Origin: CAZTWC01 sp964617105 [NCBI: uncultured Myxococcia bacterium]
GTDB taxonomy: Bacteria; CAZTWC01
DNA: 9,947 nt
Direction: 5' to 3'
Assembly (NCBI GenBank): GCA_964617105.1
Contig: CAZTWC010000124.1
Span: 1 to 9,947 of the forward strand
Part shown: positions 1 through 6,380 of the stretch, one piece after another
Layout: every line of letters starts with the position of its first letter
How positions within the stretch are numbered: position 1 is the first letter of the stretch
Notes under the pieces: generated by a model
What the model saw: only the letters and a program-made list of their open reading frames with translations
Databases searched by the model: none
Told to the model about the DNA's origin: nothing
Program-made: the position numbers and the translations under genes

Positions 1-467
1 TATATACTTTTTTCAATCAGTTCTTTTCATCCGGTTTTGGTTCAGCCCATCTGAAGGCGGGTACCCCTGCCCCTGTTTTTTCCCTATTGAGGTTAAATGG
101 CGTGGGAAAACAGTCGCTTGAGGACTTTAAAGGCAAAGTTGTGGTGCTAAATTTTTTCGCCACCTGGTGCTCATCGTGCAGGCAGCAGATGCCCGACCTT
201 ATCCGTTTGCATAATCAGGCCGGTCTGGATAATCTGGTTGTTGTCGGTATCAGCGGCGATAGTTCGCTGACCGAAATTAGAGATTATCTCGGTCAAAAGA
301 AGATTAACTTTCCTGTTTTTCTCGGAAATGATAAGGCATTTAAAGATTTTGGCGTAAAAGTATTGCCGACAACCTATCTAATCAATGGCAGCGGAGTGAT
401 CAAGGGCGGTGTTCAGGGGCAGATTGGGTATGATAATTTGTTAGCGGAAATCGGGAAATTGGAATGA
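1..467 (+). CDS. TlpA/ResA-like thioredoxin-fold protein, 5' partial
   Basis: This is a thiol-disulfide oxidoreductase of the TlpA/ResA/AhpC-TSA type, expected to work outside the cytoplasmic membrane on cytochrome c maturation or disulfide reduction. The frame is open from base 3 to the window edge, so the gene begins upstream. A TTG at 87 is not the start, because the residues before it (GTPAPVFSLLRLNG) are the usual first strand of the TlpA fold. From base 3 there are 154 residues. Hydrophobic residues at the very left are probably the end of a signal peptide or anchor. The active site is WCSSC (cysteines at codons 168-170 and 177-179), preceded by VVLNFFAT and followed by RQQMPDL. The cis-proline loop reads LPTTYLI. 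The fold is confident; the substrate is not determinable. The next gene has its own promoter, so the two need not be co-transcribed. Confidence 0.9.
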   Translation, partial: YTFFNQFFSSGFGSAHLKAGTPAPVFSLLRLNGVGKQSLEDFKGKVVVLNFFATWCSSCRQQMPDLIRLHNQAGLDNLVVVGISGDSSLTEIRDYLGQKKINFPVFLGNDKAFKDFGVKVLPTTYLINGSGVIKGGVQGQIGYDNLLAEIGKLE

Positions 468-486
468 ACCATTGGCAAAGTGATTG

Positions 487-520
487 GCCGGGTGGTCGAC
501 ACCCCATCCTTCCGGCTCTT
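487..520 (+). terminator. weak terminator-like hairpin after the thioredoxin gene
   Basis: A GCCGG/CCGGC outer stem (487-491 with 512-516) encloses a GGGTG/CACCC inner stem (490-494 with 500-504); the two cannot form fully together because they share bases 490-491. Only TCTT follows, not a real T-tract. It lies between the thioredoxin stop and the rseP promoter, where a terminator would be expected, but it is a poor example. Confidence 0.25.
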
Positions 521-528
521 AATACAAT

Positions 529-557
529 TTGACATAATACCAGGTGATGTATATATT
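529..557 (+). promoter_or_regulatory. near-consensus sigma70 promoter for rseP
   Basis: A perfect -35 hexamer TTGACA (529-534) is followed by exactly 17 bp and a -10 hexamer TATATT (552-557), five of six to consensus. With the usual 6-8 nt between -10 and the start site, transcription would begin at about 563-565, on the ATG at 564. The only Shine-Dalgarno-like string upstream (AGGTGA, 542-547) lies inside the promoter spacer and would not be in this transcript. Confidence 0.65.
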
Positions 558-563
558 ATCTGA

Positions 564-2288
564 ATGACTATAATCTATGCAATAATACTACTAGGTGTCT
601 TGATATTCGTTCATGAGTTGGGTCATTTTATCTTTGCCAAACTTGCGGATATTAAGGTGGATTGTTTTTCTCTGGGATTTGGTCCCAAACTGGTGGGTTT
701 CAAACGGGGAGAAACTGAATACTGTATCTCTGCCTTTCCTCTGGGAGGGTATGTGAAGATGCTGGGCGAGGACCCTGATGAGGAGATAGATCCTAAGGAC
801 CGGGGGCGGGCTTTTACCGACAAGTCCAAGGGGTGGCGAGCCATTATTCTGGTAGCCGGCCCCATGTTCAACCTGATTTTGCCCATCATTATCTATTTTT
901 TCTATTTTTGGGGTATTCAGCAATACCCTTCTACGCACATCAATGTGGTGATACCGGGCAAACCGGCTTTTAAGGCTGGACTGCAGCCCGGCGATCAAAT
1001 TATGGCGGTTCAGGGAAAAGAGGTGAAGCTCTGGTCTCAGTTAACCGAAGAGATCGGTAAAGCATACGACCAGGATATCAGCCTGAGAATCAAGCGTGGG
1101 GATGAAATTCTGGCCATCAAGGTGAAACCTGAAACCATAAAAGCAAAAAATGTTTTCGGCCAGGATAAGAAATCGGGCAAAATAGGTGTTAGTCACGCCA
1201 GGTTGTCAGCCAGCATTGGAATCACCAGCCCCAATTCCCTGGCCTTTCAGGCGGGATTGCGTACTTTTGATTTGGTTAAAGAGATAAATGGCCAGCCGGT
1301 TGAGGATTTTTTCATACTGAAGAGTTTGCTGGCCGCTAATAAAGATGACAAAATCTCTTTTAAGGTGGAAAGAGCGAGCAGTCCGCCCAAAGGCCAGATT
1401 CCCAAAAACAGCCCTCAAAACCAACAGGATATCCGTAAAAATGCGGCCAAAGTTGAGGACTCGAAATCAATAATCAGCCTGGATTTGGTTATACCGCCCG
1501 ATCTATCAGCCCAGGCAGATAGGTCTCCTGATTTTGCTTCGGTTTTAGGGATAGAGAGCTCTTCGCCCTATATTTTTACTGTTCAGAAGGGCACCCTGGC
1601 TGCTCAGCAAGGATTGCTCAAAGGGGATCGGCTAATCAGTCTAAATGGCCAGCCCATTCAATATTGGTGGACAGTAGAGGAGATTCTGGCCAAAAATGGC
1701 AACCACCAGGCGGCAATAAAATTCAGGAGAGCCGGCCAACTATTTAGCCAGCAGTTTAGCATTCTTCAAAAAGAGAAGGACGATAAATACGGACGTCGCT
1801 ATCAAGAACACAATTTTGGTGCCCGGGGGAAGATTACCTTTTTACCCGGGGAGATGATTGAGGTCAAACTCGGTCCTTTGGAGGCAGCGGCCAAGTCTTT
1901 TAACCAGGCTTTTAGGGTAATGGAAGTGATGCTCAAAGCTATATCCTTTCTGATAAGCGGTGATATCCCTTTGAAATCCCTGGGTGGTCCTATTATGATT
2001 TTTGATATCGCCGGTAAAGCGGCCAGGGAAGGGTGGAGCCAATATTTGTGGATCATGGCCCTGATAAGCATAAATTTAGGGCTTTTAAACCTCTTTCCCA
2101 TCCCAGTATTAGACGGTGGGCATTTGTTGCTTCTGGGGGTTGAGGTGGTTACAAGGAAACCTCTCAGCATGAAGATCCGGCAGGTCACCAATACCATTGG
2201 CATCACTCTGCTGTTTTTGTTGATGCTGTTTGCCTTTGTCAACGATATAAAGCGATATTGGAACGATATAATTGGATATTTTCAATGA
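564..2288 (+). CDS. rseP: RseP-type site-2 zinc metalloprotease with three PDZ modules
   Basis: This is an intramembrane zinc protease (peptidase M50B, RseP/RasP) that cuts transmembrane segments of anti-sigma factors and signal-peptide remnants. The 574-aa protein has HELGH at residues 17-21 (zinc ligands H17 and H21, catalytic E18) in the first membrane helix, then the family blocks FSLGFGPK and SAFPLGGYVKMLGE. The third zinc ligand lies in FPIPVLDGG (D517), with GGP at 474-476 before it. Membrane helices are visible at about 1-24, 93-117, 493-512 and 543-561. Three PDZ-like modules lie between: about 126-190, 213-310 and 332-400. The second is interrupted by a polar Gln/Pro/Lys-rich stretch (271-300). 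E. coli RseP is about 450 aa with two PDZ domains and many homologues have one, so this one is long. TGA at 561-563 is directly in frame before the ATG, which fixes the start. Confidence 0.95.
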   Translation: MTIIYAIILLGVLIFVHELGHFIFAKLADIKVDCFSLGFGPKLVGFKRGETEYCISAFPLGGYVKMLGEDPDEEIDPKDRGRAFTDKSKGWRAIILVAGPMFNLILPIIIYFFYFWGIQQYPSTHINVVIPGKPAFKAGLQPGDQIMAVQGKEVKLWSQLTEEIGKAYDQDISLRIKRGDEILAIKVKPETIKAKNVFGQDKKSGKIGVSHARLSASIGITSPNSLAFQAGLRTFDLVKEINGQPVEDFFILKSLLAANKDDKISFKVERASSPPKGQIPKNSPQNQQDIRKNAAKVEDSKSIISLDLVIPPDLSAQADRSPDFASVLGIESSSPYIFTVQKGTLAAQQGLLKGDRLISLNGQPIQYWWTVEEILAKNGNHQAAIKFRRAGQLFSQQFSILQKEKDDKYGRRYQEHNFGARGKITFLPGEMIEVKLGPLEAAAKSFNQAFRVMEVMLKAISFLISGDIPLKSLGGPIMIFDIAGKAAREGWSQYLWIMALISINLGLLNLFPIPVLDGGHLLLLGVEVVTRKPLSMKIRQVTNTIGITLLFLLMLFAFVNDIKRYWNDIIGYFQ

Positions 2289-3025
2289 ACGTACTGGCCT
2301 TTGACACCTCCACTCCCTTTGCCACTTATGCTCTTTCCCGGGACAGACAGATGCTGGCCACCCACATCTCTCAACCGGGCCGCAATCACTCCAGCCGAAT
2401 TGTAGAGACTATCGGCCAGATGTTGCAAAAAAGTGGTATGGAACTAAAGGATATTGACCTGGTGGTATCGGGTGGGGGACCTGGGGCTTTTACCGGATTA
2501 CGGGTGGGGTTGGCGGCGGCCAAGGCGTTGGCCTATGGGCTGGGGGTGAAATTTAAGGGGATCTCCTCTTTAGCTGCCTGTGCCATGAATGCGCCTGCGA
2601 GTATAACTACTGAACCAAAAGAGAGCAGCGCCTTTTTGGTTTGTCCACTTTTAGACGCCAGGAAAAAGCAGGTTTATACTGCTCTTTATAAAAAAAACAA
2701 TGATGATTTAACTCAGGTGACCGGGGAGATGGCCATGGCGCCTGAAAAATTGCTCAGCCAATTGACAGGTCTTATGCAACCGGTTTATTGTCTGGGCACC
2801 GGTCTTACCGAATATTTGCCCCGGTTTGAGGAGTTAAAGGGAAGAAGCAATATTCTTTTTGACCTGGATTTACCCCAAATTCCCAGGGCGGAAAAGATGA
2901 TTCTTTTGGCTCTGGCAGATGTTGATAATGACCGATTTGATGACCCCAAAACGTTTAATCCGCGCTATTTGCGAAAATCGGATGCGGAACTGAACCTCCT
3001 TAATGTTCAAAATCATGGAGATTAA
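2285..3025 (+). CDS. tsaB: tRNA threonylcarbamoyladenosine biosynthesis protein TsaB
   Basis: TsaB is the non-catalytic ASKHA-fold partner of TsaD in making N6-threonylcarbamoyl-adenosine (t6A37) on ANN-decoding tRNAs in the cytoplasm. The 246-aa product has the phosphate-binding-like N-terminus MNVLAFDTST, the NHSSRIVETI block (H35), the hallmark GGGPGAFTGLRVGL (63-76) with the following AAAKALAYGL helix, and the typical C-terminal PRYLRKSDAE. Length is normal for the family. The ATG at 2285 overlaps the rseP stop in an ATGA arrangement (4 nt shared). The upstream sequence has no clear Shine-Dalgarno, so translation is probably coupled to rseP. A start at 2258 would add nine residues that do not belong to the family's N-terminus and was rejected. 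tsaD, tsaE and tsaC are not in the window. Confidence 0.93.
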   Translation: MNVLAFDTSTPFATYALSRDRQMLATHISQPGRNHSSRIVETIGQMLQKSGMELKDIDLVVSGGGPGAFTGLRVGLAAAKALAYGLGVKFKGISSLAACAMNAPASITTEPKESSAFLVCPLLDARKKQVYTALYKKNNDDLTQVTGEMAMAPEKLLSQLTGLMQPVYCLGTGLTEYLPRFEELKGRSNILFDLDLPQIPRAEKMILLALADVDNDRFDDPKTFNPRYLRKSDAELNLLNVQNHGD

Positions 3026-3027
3026 TA

Positions 3028-3519
3028 ATGATCGACTTGCGGGTAATTAAAATTATAATTTTGTGTTTTTTGTGGACCGCCGTTGCTATTATAGGCGGGT
3101 GCGCTACCAGCAGCAATATGCTCTATATCAACCAGACCTACCGGGCTCAACAGATAGTGCCGCTTTCTGATGAAACTGTAATAGCCTTAAACAGCGGCGA
3201 AACTATAGACCTAAAAAAGATTGCCCGCCAGGAAGAGAAGATGCCGGCCCGGGTGCGGGTGATAAAGGTGCACGGCACTTTTTTAGTAACTGGTGACGGC
3301 ATGGCCAAAATCTGGAAAATTGTTCCGGAAGAGGAAGATAAGGCAAAATTTAGCAAATTATCTTTGCTTTCAGCTGATGTTCTATTCAGCCGCCCCAAGT
3401 TCAAGGGGAGTTTTAACAGCAATTGTGTAAAGTTTTATTGGCAAGAGCGGGGCCAGAGGCGGATGGTATTTATCGATAGTCAGGGTAATTGGGATCAAGA
3501 TAAGTGTCCGGCCGATTAA
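3028..3519 (+). CDS. small lipoprotein of unknown function
   Basis: I do not recognise this 163-aa protein. It has a lipoprotein signal peptide: a charged start, a hydrophobic core at residues 9-22, and a lipobox IGGC with the lipidated cysteine at C25. The following Ala-Thr-Ser carries no Asp at +2, so outer-membrane sorting is expected by the E. coli rule, which may not hold here. The mature part is mixed polar and beta-like, with two more cysteines (C133, C160) that could form a disulfide. A good GGAG (3017-3020) lies 7 nt before the ATG, and the gene starts 2 nt after the tsaB stop, so it is probably the last gene of the rseP-tsaB operon. Its TAA stop uses the first two bases of the inverted-repeat element that follows. 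Confidence 0.8.
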   Translation: MIDLRVIKIIILCFLWTAVAIIGGCATSSNMLYINQTYRAQQIVPLSDETVIALNSGETIDLKKIARQEEKMPARVRVIKVHGTFLVTGDGMAKIWKIVPEEEDKAKFSKLSLLSADVLFSRPKFKGSFNSNCVKFYWQERGQRRMVFIDSQGNWDQDKCPAD

Positions 3520-3642
3520 AAAATCCGGATGCATCTCCGCCAGCGTTGTTGCCGGCTTAAAAATTATCCTCGACGTATTACTTATACGACTGCGGTAATT
3601 TTTAAGCCGGCGCCTAGCTGGCGAAGCGCCTCCGGATTTTTT
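3518..3642. repeat. 125-bp near-complete inverted-repeat (MITE-like) element
   Basis: Two arms of about 60 bp face each other around a 5-nt loop (3579-3583). The ends are perfect 12-bp inverted repeats, AAAAAATCCGGA (3518-3529) and TCCGGATTTTTT (3631-3642). Inside these, CGCCAGC on the left pairs with GCTGGCG on the right. A 16-bp perfect pair follows, GCCGGCTTAAAAATTA (3551-3566) with its complement at 3596-3611. CGTAT/ATACG closes the loop. Mismatches are few and clustered. No ORF is carried. This looks like a non-autonomous mobile or REP-like repeat; no flanking target-site duplication is obvious. The left end overlaps the lipoprotein stop codon. Confidence 0.85.
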
Positions 3643-3646
3643 GTTT
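3596..3646 (+). terminator. probable terminator formed by the inverted-repeat element
   Basis: The right arm of the 125-bp inverted repeat ends in TCCGGATTTTTTG followed by TTTAATT, so a transcript leaving the lipoprotein gene would fold into a long stem directly followed by a U-run. The left end begins with six A residues, so the element could also stop transcription from the opposite side. It separates the rseP-tsaB-lipoprotein group from the next gene. The structure is clear; termination activity is inferred. Confidence 0.55.
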
Positions 3647-3657
3647 AATTAGGTAAT

Positions 3658-3733
3658 GGATGCATTTCCGCCAGCGGACGCTGAAAGTGATCCCTTTAGG
3701 GATGTTGCAGAACCTAAAATCATCCTCGACGTA
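3658..3733 (+). repeat. rearranged half-copy of the preceding repeat
   Basis: Two blocks match the left arm of the neighbouring 125-bp element in the same order and orientation. Bases 3658-3676 match GGATGCATCTCCGCCAGCG with one change, and bases 3716-3733 match AAAATTATCCTCGACGTA with one change. Between them is unrelated sequence with its own small hairpin (ATCCC/GGGAT, 3690-3703). No right arm is present. The region lies upstream of the 468-aa gene, and reading through it in frame gives a spurious 35-codon N-terminal extension. Confidence 0.65.
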
Positions 3734-3760
3734 GAAGAACATGAGTTTATTGGATTTATT

Positions 3761-5167
3761 ATGAAATATCTTATCAGCTATTCTGTTTTTGTTATTATCT
3801 TTATCACCTCGATTCTGCCGGTTCAGGGTCAAATACAACAAGTGATGGACCTGGATGACATGCTGGATCAAGCCAACCTGATGGAGAATGCCGGGGATTG
3901 CCAGGGGGCTTATGAAAAGTATGATGAGATGCAGTTATACCTAGAAACTGAAACTATTGCTGACAAGCGGGCTCGAAGTAACTTAAAGGCCATCATCACC
4001 AACAAGTTTAACAGCCTGCAGGAGTGTTACAACGCCTGTAGTCCTGACGAGGAGGAGCGGCTGATGTTCGAGAAGGCCAGCCAATACTACGAGCAGGGCC
4101 AAGATAGGCGGGCAGTGGTTATTGTCAAGCGGCTGCTAACCGGCAAGGATACCCGCTGCCGGTTTTATCAGGAAGTAAAGGGGTTTTTGGGCCAGATAGC
4201 CCCCGAAGAGGTAGACCAGATACCGGCTGATTTGGATCCCTGCCTGGGTGCTGATGACGCAGAACAGGAGATAACTGAGTTGGAAAAGCAGCTGGCCAAG
4301 GTGAAAAAGGTGGCGGCTCGGGGTAAGAAGCGGAGCAAATCTGGCCAATACCGGCAGATCCACCGGCTGTTGAGAAGTTTTTGGCAATTGGAAAATCTGC
4401 AGGAAAAAATATTTGCTCTCCGGGAGCAGTTTTTAGACTGTGATAAAGTTTATAACCGCCTAAAGAGCGATTCTGGTACTATCAAAATAGTTAACCAAAA
4501 TTTAGGGAAGATGATCGTCTCGGCTTACAAATATCGGGTGTCTGGATTGAAAGCCCGCCTGTCTAAATTGTCCGACTCCATGAAGAAAAAAGATGGACAG
4601 ATAGATAACCAGCAAAAACAGTTATCAGTTCTGCACAATCAATTGAAAAATATGCAGACTTTCAGCGAAGAGGTTTTAAGTGATCTTCTGGCTTTGGCTG
4701 ATATAAACAGCATAAAAATGACTACCAATGTGGAGGGTGAGGAGGTGGAATTGCCCACCTCAATGTTGGAGAAAGTGGTGAGTGACCAGGGACAGGTTTT
4801 GAATATCCTTTCGAGCAAGTTTCCAGAATATTTTAAAGATGGCGTTAATCGAGAAGGACTCAAGCGGCATCGCCTGGTTCTCTCCAGGATGGCGGAACTG
4901 ATGGAACGTTTTGGCGAGAGAGAGCCCAGCCAGACCATGGAGTTGAATAAAACCCGCCAACAGGTTTCTGCTACCATCGCCATGGTAGATAACTTGTTGA
5001 CCCAATATAAGACCGAAGATAGCGGTAAAATCGGCCAAACTAGTGATATATCCTCTTCAACCAGCATTTTGATTTGGTCTTTGGCGGCATTGCTGTTGTT
5101 TCTGGTGGTGATTGTCGCCTTTTATTATCAACATAAAAAGCGGCAAAAGATCAGTAAATGGAAGTAA
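3761..5167 (+). CDS. secreted, C-terminally anchored coiled-coil protein, unknown function
   Basis: I do not recognise a family for this 468-aa protein. It begins with a signal peptide (residues 1-23, hydrophobic core VFVIIFITSIL, likely cut after VQG). Residues about 38-150 are helical and TPR-like (GDCQGAYEKYDEMQLY, then ASQYYEQGQDRRAVVIVKRLL) and carry spaced cysteines C47, C89, C93, C133, C161. Charged heptad-like coiled-coil stretches follow at about 166-235 and 255-305. A single membrane helix (about 435-456) precedes a basic tail KKRQK. The expected topology is a large periplasmic domain with a short cytoplasmic end. The ATG at 3761 is chosen because it gives a proper signal peptide; GGA at 3752-3754 is a weak ribosome site. 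An ATG at 3656 is in frame, but its extra residues come from a repeat. The gene overlaps the next by 10 nt, implying coupled expression. Confidence 0.85.
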   Translation: MKYLISYSVFVIIFITSILPVQGQIQQVMDLDDMLDQANLMENAGDCQGAYEKYDEMQLYLETETIADKRARSNLKAIITNKFNSLQECYNACSPDEEERLMFEKASQYYEQGQDRRAVVIVKRLLTGKDTRCRFYQEVKGFLGQIAPEEVDQIPADLDPCLGADDAEQEITELEKQLAKVKKVAARGKKRSKSGQYRQIHRLLRSFWQLENLQEKIFALREQFLDCDKVYNRLKSDSGTIKIVNQNLGKMIVSAYKYRVSGLKARLSKLSDSMKKKDGQIDNQQKQLSVLHNQLKNMQTFSEEVLSDLLALADINSIKMTTNVEGEEVELPTSMLEKVVSDQGQVLNILSSKFPEYFKDGVNREGLKRHRLVLSRMAELMERFGEREPSQTMELNKTRQQVSATIAMVDNLLTQYKTEDSGKIGQTSDISSSTSILIWSLAALLLFLVVIVAFYYQHKKRQKISKWK

Positions 5168-6324
5168 AGTCTTATCCCATCCAATTGAATTGCAAGGGGA
5201 TTCCCTTTGATATGGGGGAGTGCCAGGGCCGGGAGTTGAAAAAGATCTTAGAAAAGGTCTTTCTGCCGGTCTTAAAGCAGAACTGTAACCGTTATCTTGG
5301 GTTGCCGGAATGGGTACCCACCCGGATAACAGTCAAACTTTTAAAGCGTTTTTCTGTAGAGATGCTTCGCGATATCGTGTTGAAGGATATGCCTGCCCAG
5401 GCTATGCGCATAAAAGGTTTATCCCATGGCTCCGGCATTGGGGAGAGAGATTTTTACCTGGCCATGGTTTTGGATATTCTTCTCCTTCAGGTGTTATTTT
5501 CTCCAGGAGCCAGCGGTTGCACCACCGCCCTGGTGCTGCCCGAGAGAAATCGGGAGAGAAAAACTGTTTTACTTAATAATTTTGATTACTTTTTGACTAG
5601 CCAGGAGATGAACCTGGTTCGCCATAGCATACCCACTGTAGGATTTAGCAGTTGGGAGGTTTTACAGGCGCCTATGGCTGGCTGCCATTTTGGGGTTAAC
5701 CAGCAGGGTTTGGCTATCTCCTGCAACAGTTGTTTTTCTGCGAAAAAATTAAAGATGTCCCTTCCGGCTAGCCTGCTTATGCAGCATGCTTTACAGAATT
5801 GCGTTACCACTGGGGAAGTGGTGGAACTCTTTAAAAAGATTGATAACTGCAGTCCGGCGATTTTGACCATGGTGGATAAACAGGGTCATGCCTGTTGCCT
5901 GGAGAAATCTCAAAGCCTTCAGGCTGTACGTTTTCCCAAAGATGGTTTGTTGGTAAGCACCAACCATTTTCTCTGTCCTGAGATGATGGAAGTGGATATA
6001 CCTCACGATGCCCGATTCTCTTTCTTTTCCACTATTCAAAGGGGAGAAAGGTTACACCTATCTTCAGAAATGCGCCACTCCAGGCTGCGGGAGTTAATTT
6101 GCACCTGCACCGAGATAGAAAAAGAGATATCCATAAGCCTTCTACTTGATTTTTTTAAAGATCACGGGGGGCAACTCCACGGAAACGACAATACCATCTG
6201 CCGGCATGGGCCTATATTTTCCACCATAACTTCTATGGCAGTGGTATTGGAAGATATGAAAATAATGGTCACCGGATGCGCGCCCTGTGAGGGGGAATAC
6301 ACCATCCTGCCGATTATGGATTGA
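5158..6324 (+). CDS. C45 / acyl-CoA:6-APA acyltransferase-like Ntn-hydrolase
   Basis: This is predicted to be an N-terminal-nucleophile amidohydrolase of the C45/AAT-like group, which cleaves or transfers acyl groups at amide bonds after self-cleavage exposes a cysteine. In the 388-aa product the signature ASGCTT sits at 118-123, so cleavage before C121 is expected, leaving an alpha chain of about 120 residues. Supporting blocks are the N-terminal GIPFDMGECQG (14-24), NNFDY (140-144), the VNQQGLAISCN strand (180-190), STNHF (267-271) and the C-terminal ITSMAVVLED...VTGCAPCEGEY. No signal peptide is seen, and cysteines are plentiful, so a cytoplasmic location is likely. The substrate cannot be read from sequence. 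The start at 5158 overlaps the upstream gene and has no clear Shine-Dalgarno, suggesting coupling to the anchored coiled-coil protein. Its stop codon overlaps the -35 box of the toxin-antitoxin promoter. Confidence 0.82.
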   Translation: MEVKSYPIQLNCKGIPFDMGECQGRELKKILEKVFLPVLKQNCNRYLGLPEWVPTRITVKLLKRFSVEMLRDIVLKDMPAQAMRIKGLSHGSGIGERDFYLAMVLDILLLQVLFSPGASGCTTALVLPERNRERKTVLLNNFDYFLTSQEMNLVRHSIPTVGFSSWEVLQAPMAGCHFGVNQQGLAISCNSCFSAKKLKMSLPASLLMQHALQNCVTTGEVVELFKKIDNCSPAILTMVDKQGHACCLEKSQSLQAVRFPKDGLLVSTNHFLCPEMMEVDIPHDARFSFFSTIQRGERLHLSSEMRHSRLRELICTCTEIEKEISISLLLDFFKDHGGQLHGNDNTICRHGPIFSTITSMAVVLEDMKIMVTGCAPCEGEYTILPIMD

Positions 6325-6349
6325 CAAAAACTATCGATAGTGCTATTGT
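6321..6349 (+). promoter_or_regulatory. sigma70 promoter of the toxin-antitoxin operon (extended -10)
   Basis: TTGACA (6321-6326) and TATTGT (6344-6349) are separated by 17 bp, with TGC just before the -10 giving an extended -10. The predicted start is near 6356, leaving a leader of about 25 nt that carries a strong ribosome site. The -35 box overlaps the TGA stop of the upstream hydrolase. Confidence 0.6.
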
Positions 6350-6369
6350 AATACGTATAGCATATCGAT
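6330..6369 (+). promoter_or_regulatory. candidate operator: palindrome plus repeated TATCGAT
   Basis: ACTATCGATAGT (6330-6341) is a perfect 12-bp palindrome in the spacer between -35 and -10. GCTAT/ATAGC (6342-6346 with 6357-6361) forms a second inverted repeat across the -10. TATCGAT occurs twice, at 6332-6338 and 6363-6369, 31 bp apart (about three helical turns). Antitoxins with AbrB/MazE folds commonly bind such sites to repress their own operon. Binding here is inferred. Confidence 0.5.
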
Positions 6370-6378
6370 GGAGGAGGG
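6370..6378 (+). promoter_or_regulatory. strong ribosome binding site fixing the antitoxin start
   Basis: GGAGGAGGG lies 2-7 nt before the ATG at 6381, depending on which GGAGG pairs with 16S rRNA. It is the strongest Shine-Dalgarno in the window and shows that translation starts at 6381, not at an in-frame TTG at 6321 that would overlap the promoter. Confidence 0.7.
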
Positions 6379-6380
6379 CC

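Noticed and set aside
87-467. TTG at 87 as the start of the thioredoxin-like gene
   Set aside because: The frame stays open to base 3 and the upstream residues (GTPAPVFSL) belong to the TlpA fold, so the gene is cut by the window edge.
542-547. AGGTGA as the rseP Shine-Dalgarno
   Set aside because: It is 16 nt from the ATG, too far for normal pairing, and lies within the promoter spacer.
591-998. Minus-strand ORF of 135 codons inside rseP
   Set aside because: It is a shadow of a confidently identified gene, has no recognisable motif and no ribosome site of note. The same applies to the other antisense ORFs in rseP (1802-2242) and in the coiled-coil gene (4639-5067).
2258-2284. Longer tsaB starting at 2258
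   Set aside because: The extra nine residues lie inside rseP and are not part of the TsaB N-terminus; the ATGA overlap at 2285 gives the canonical MNVLAFDTS start.
3656-3760. 35-codon N-terminal extension of the coiled-coil protein
   Set aside because: It is translated repeat sequence; the ATG at 3761 gives a clean signal peptide.
6321-6380. Antitoxin start at TTG 6321
   Set aside because: It overlaps the promoter and operator, and the strong ribosome site at 6370-6378 serves the ATG at 6381.
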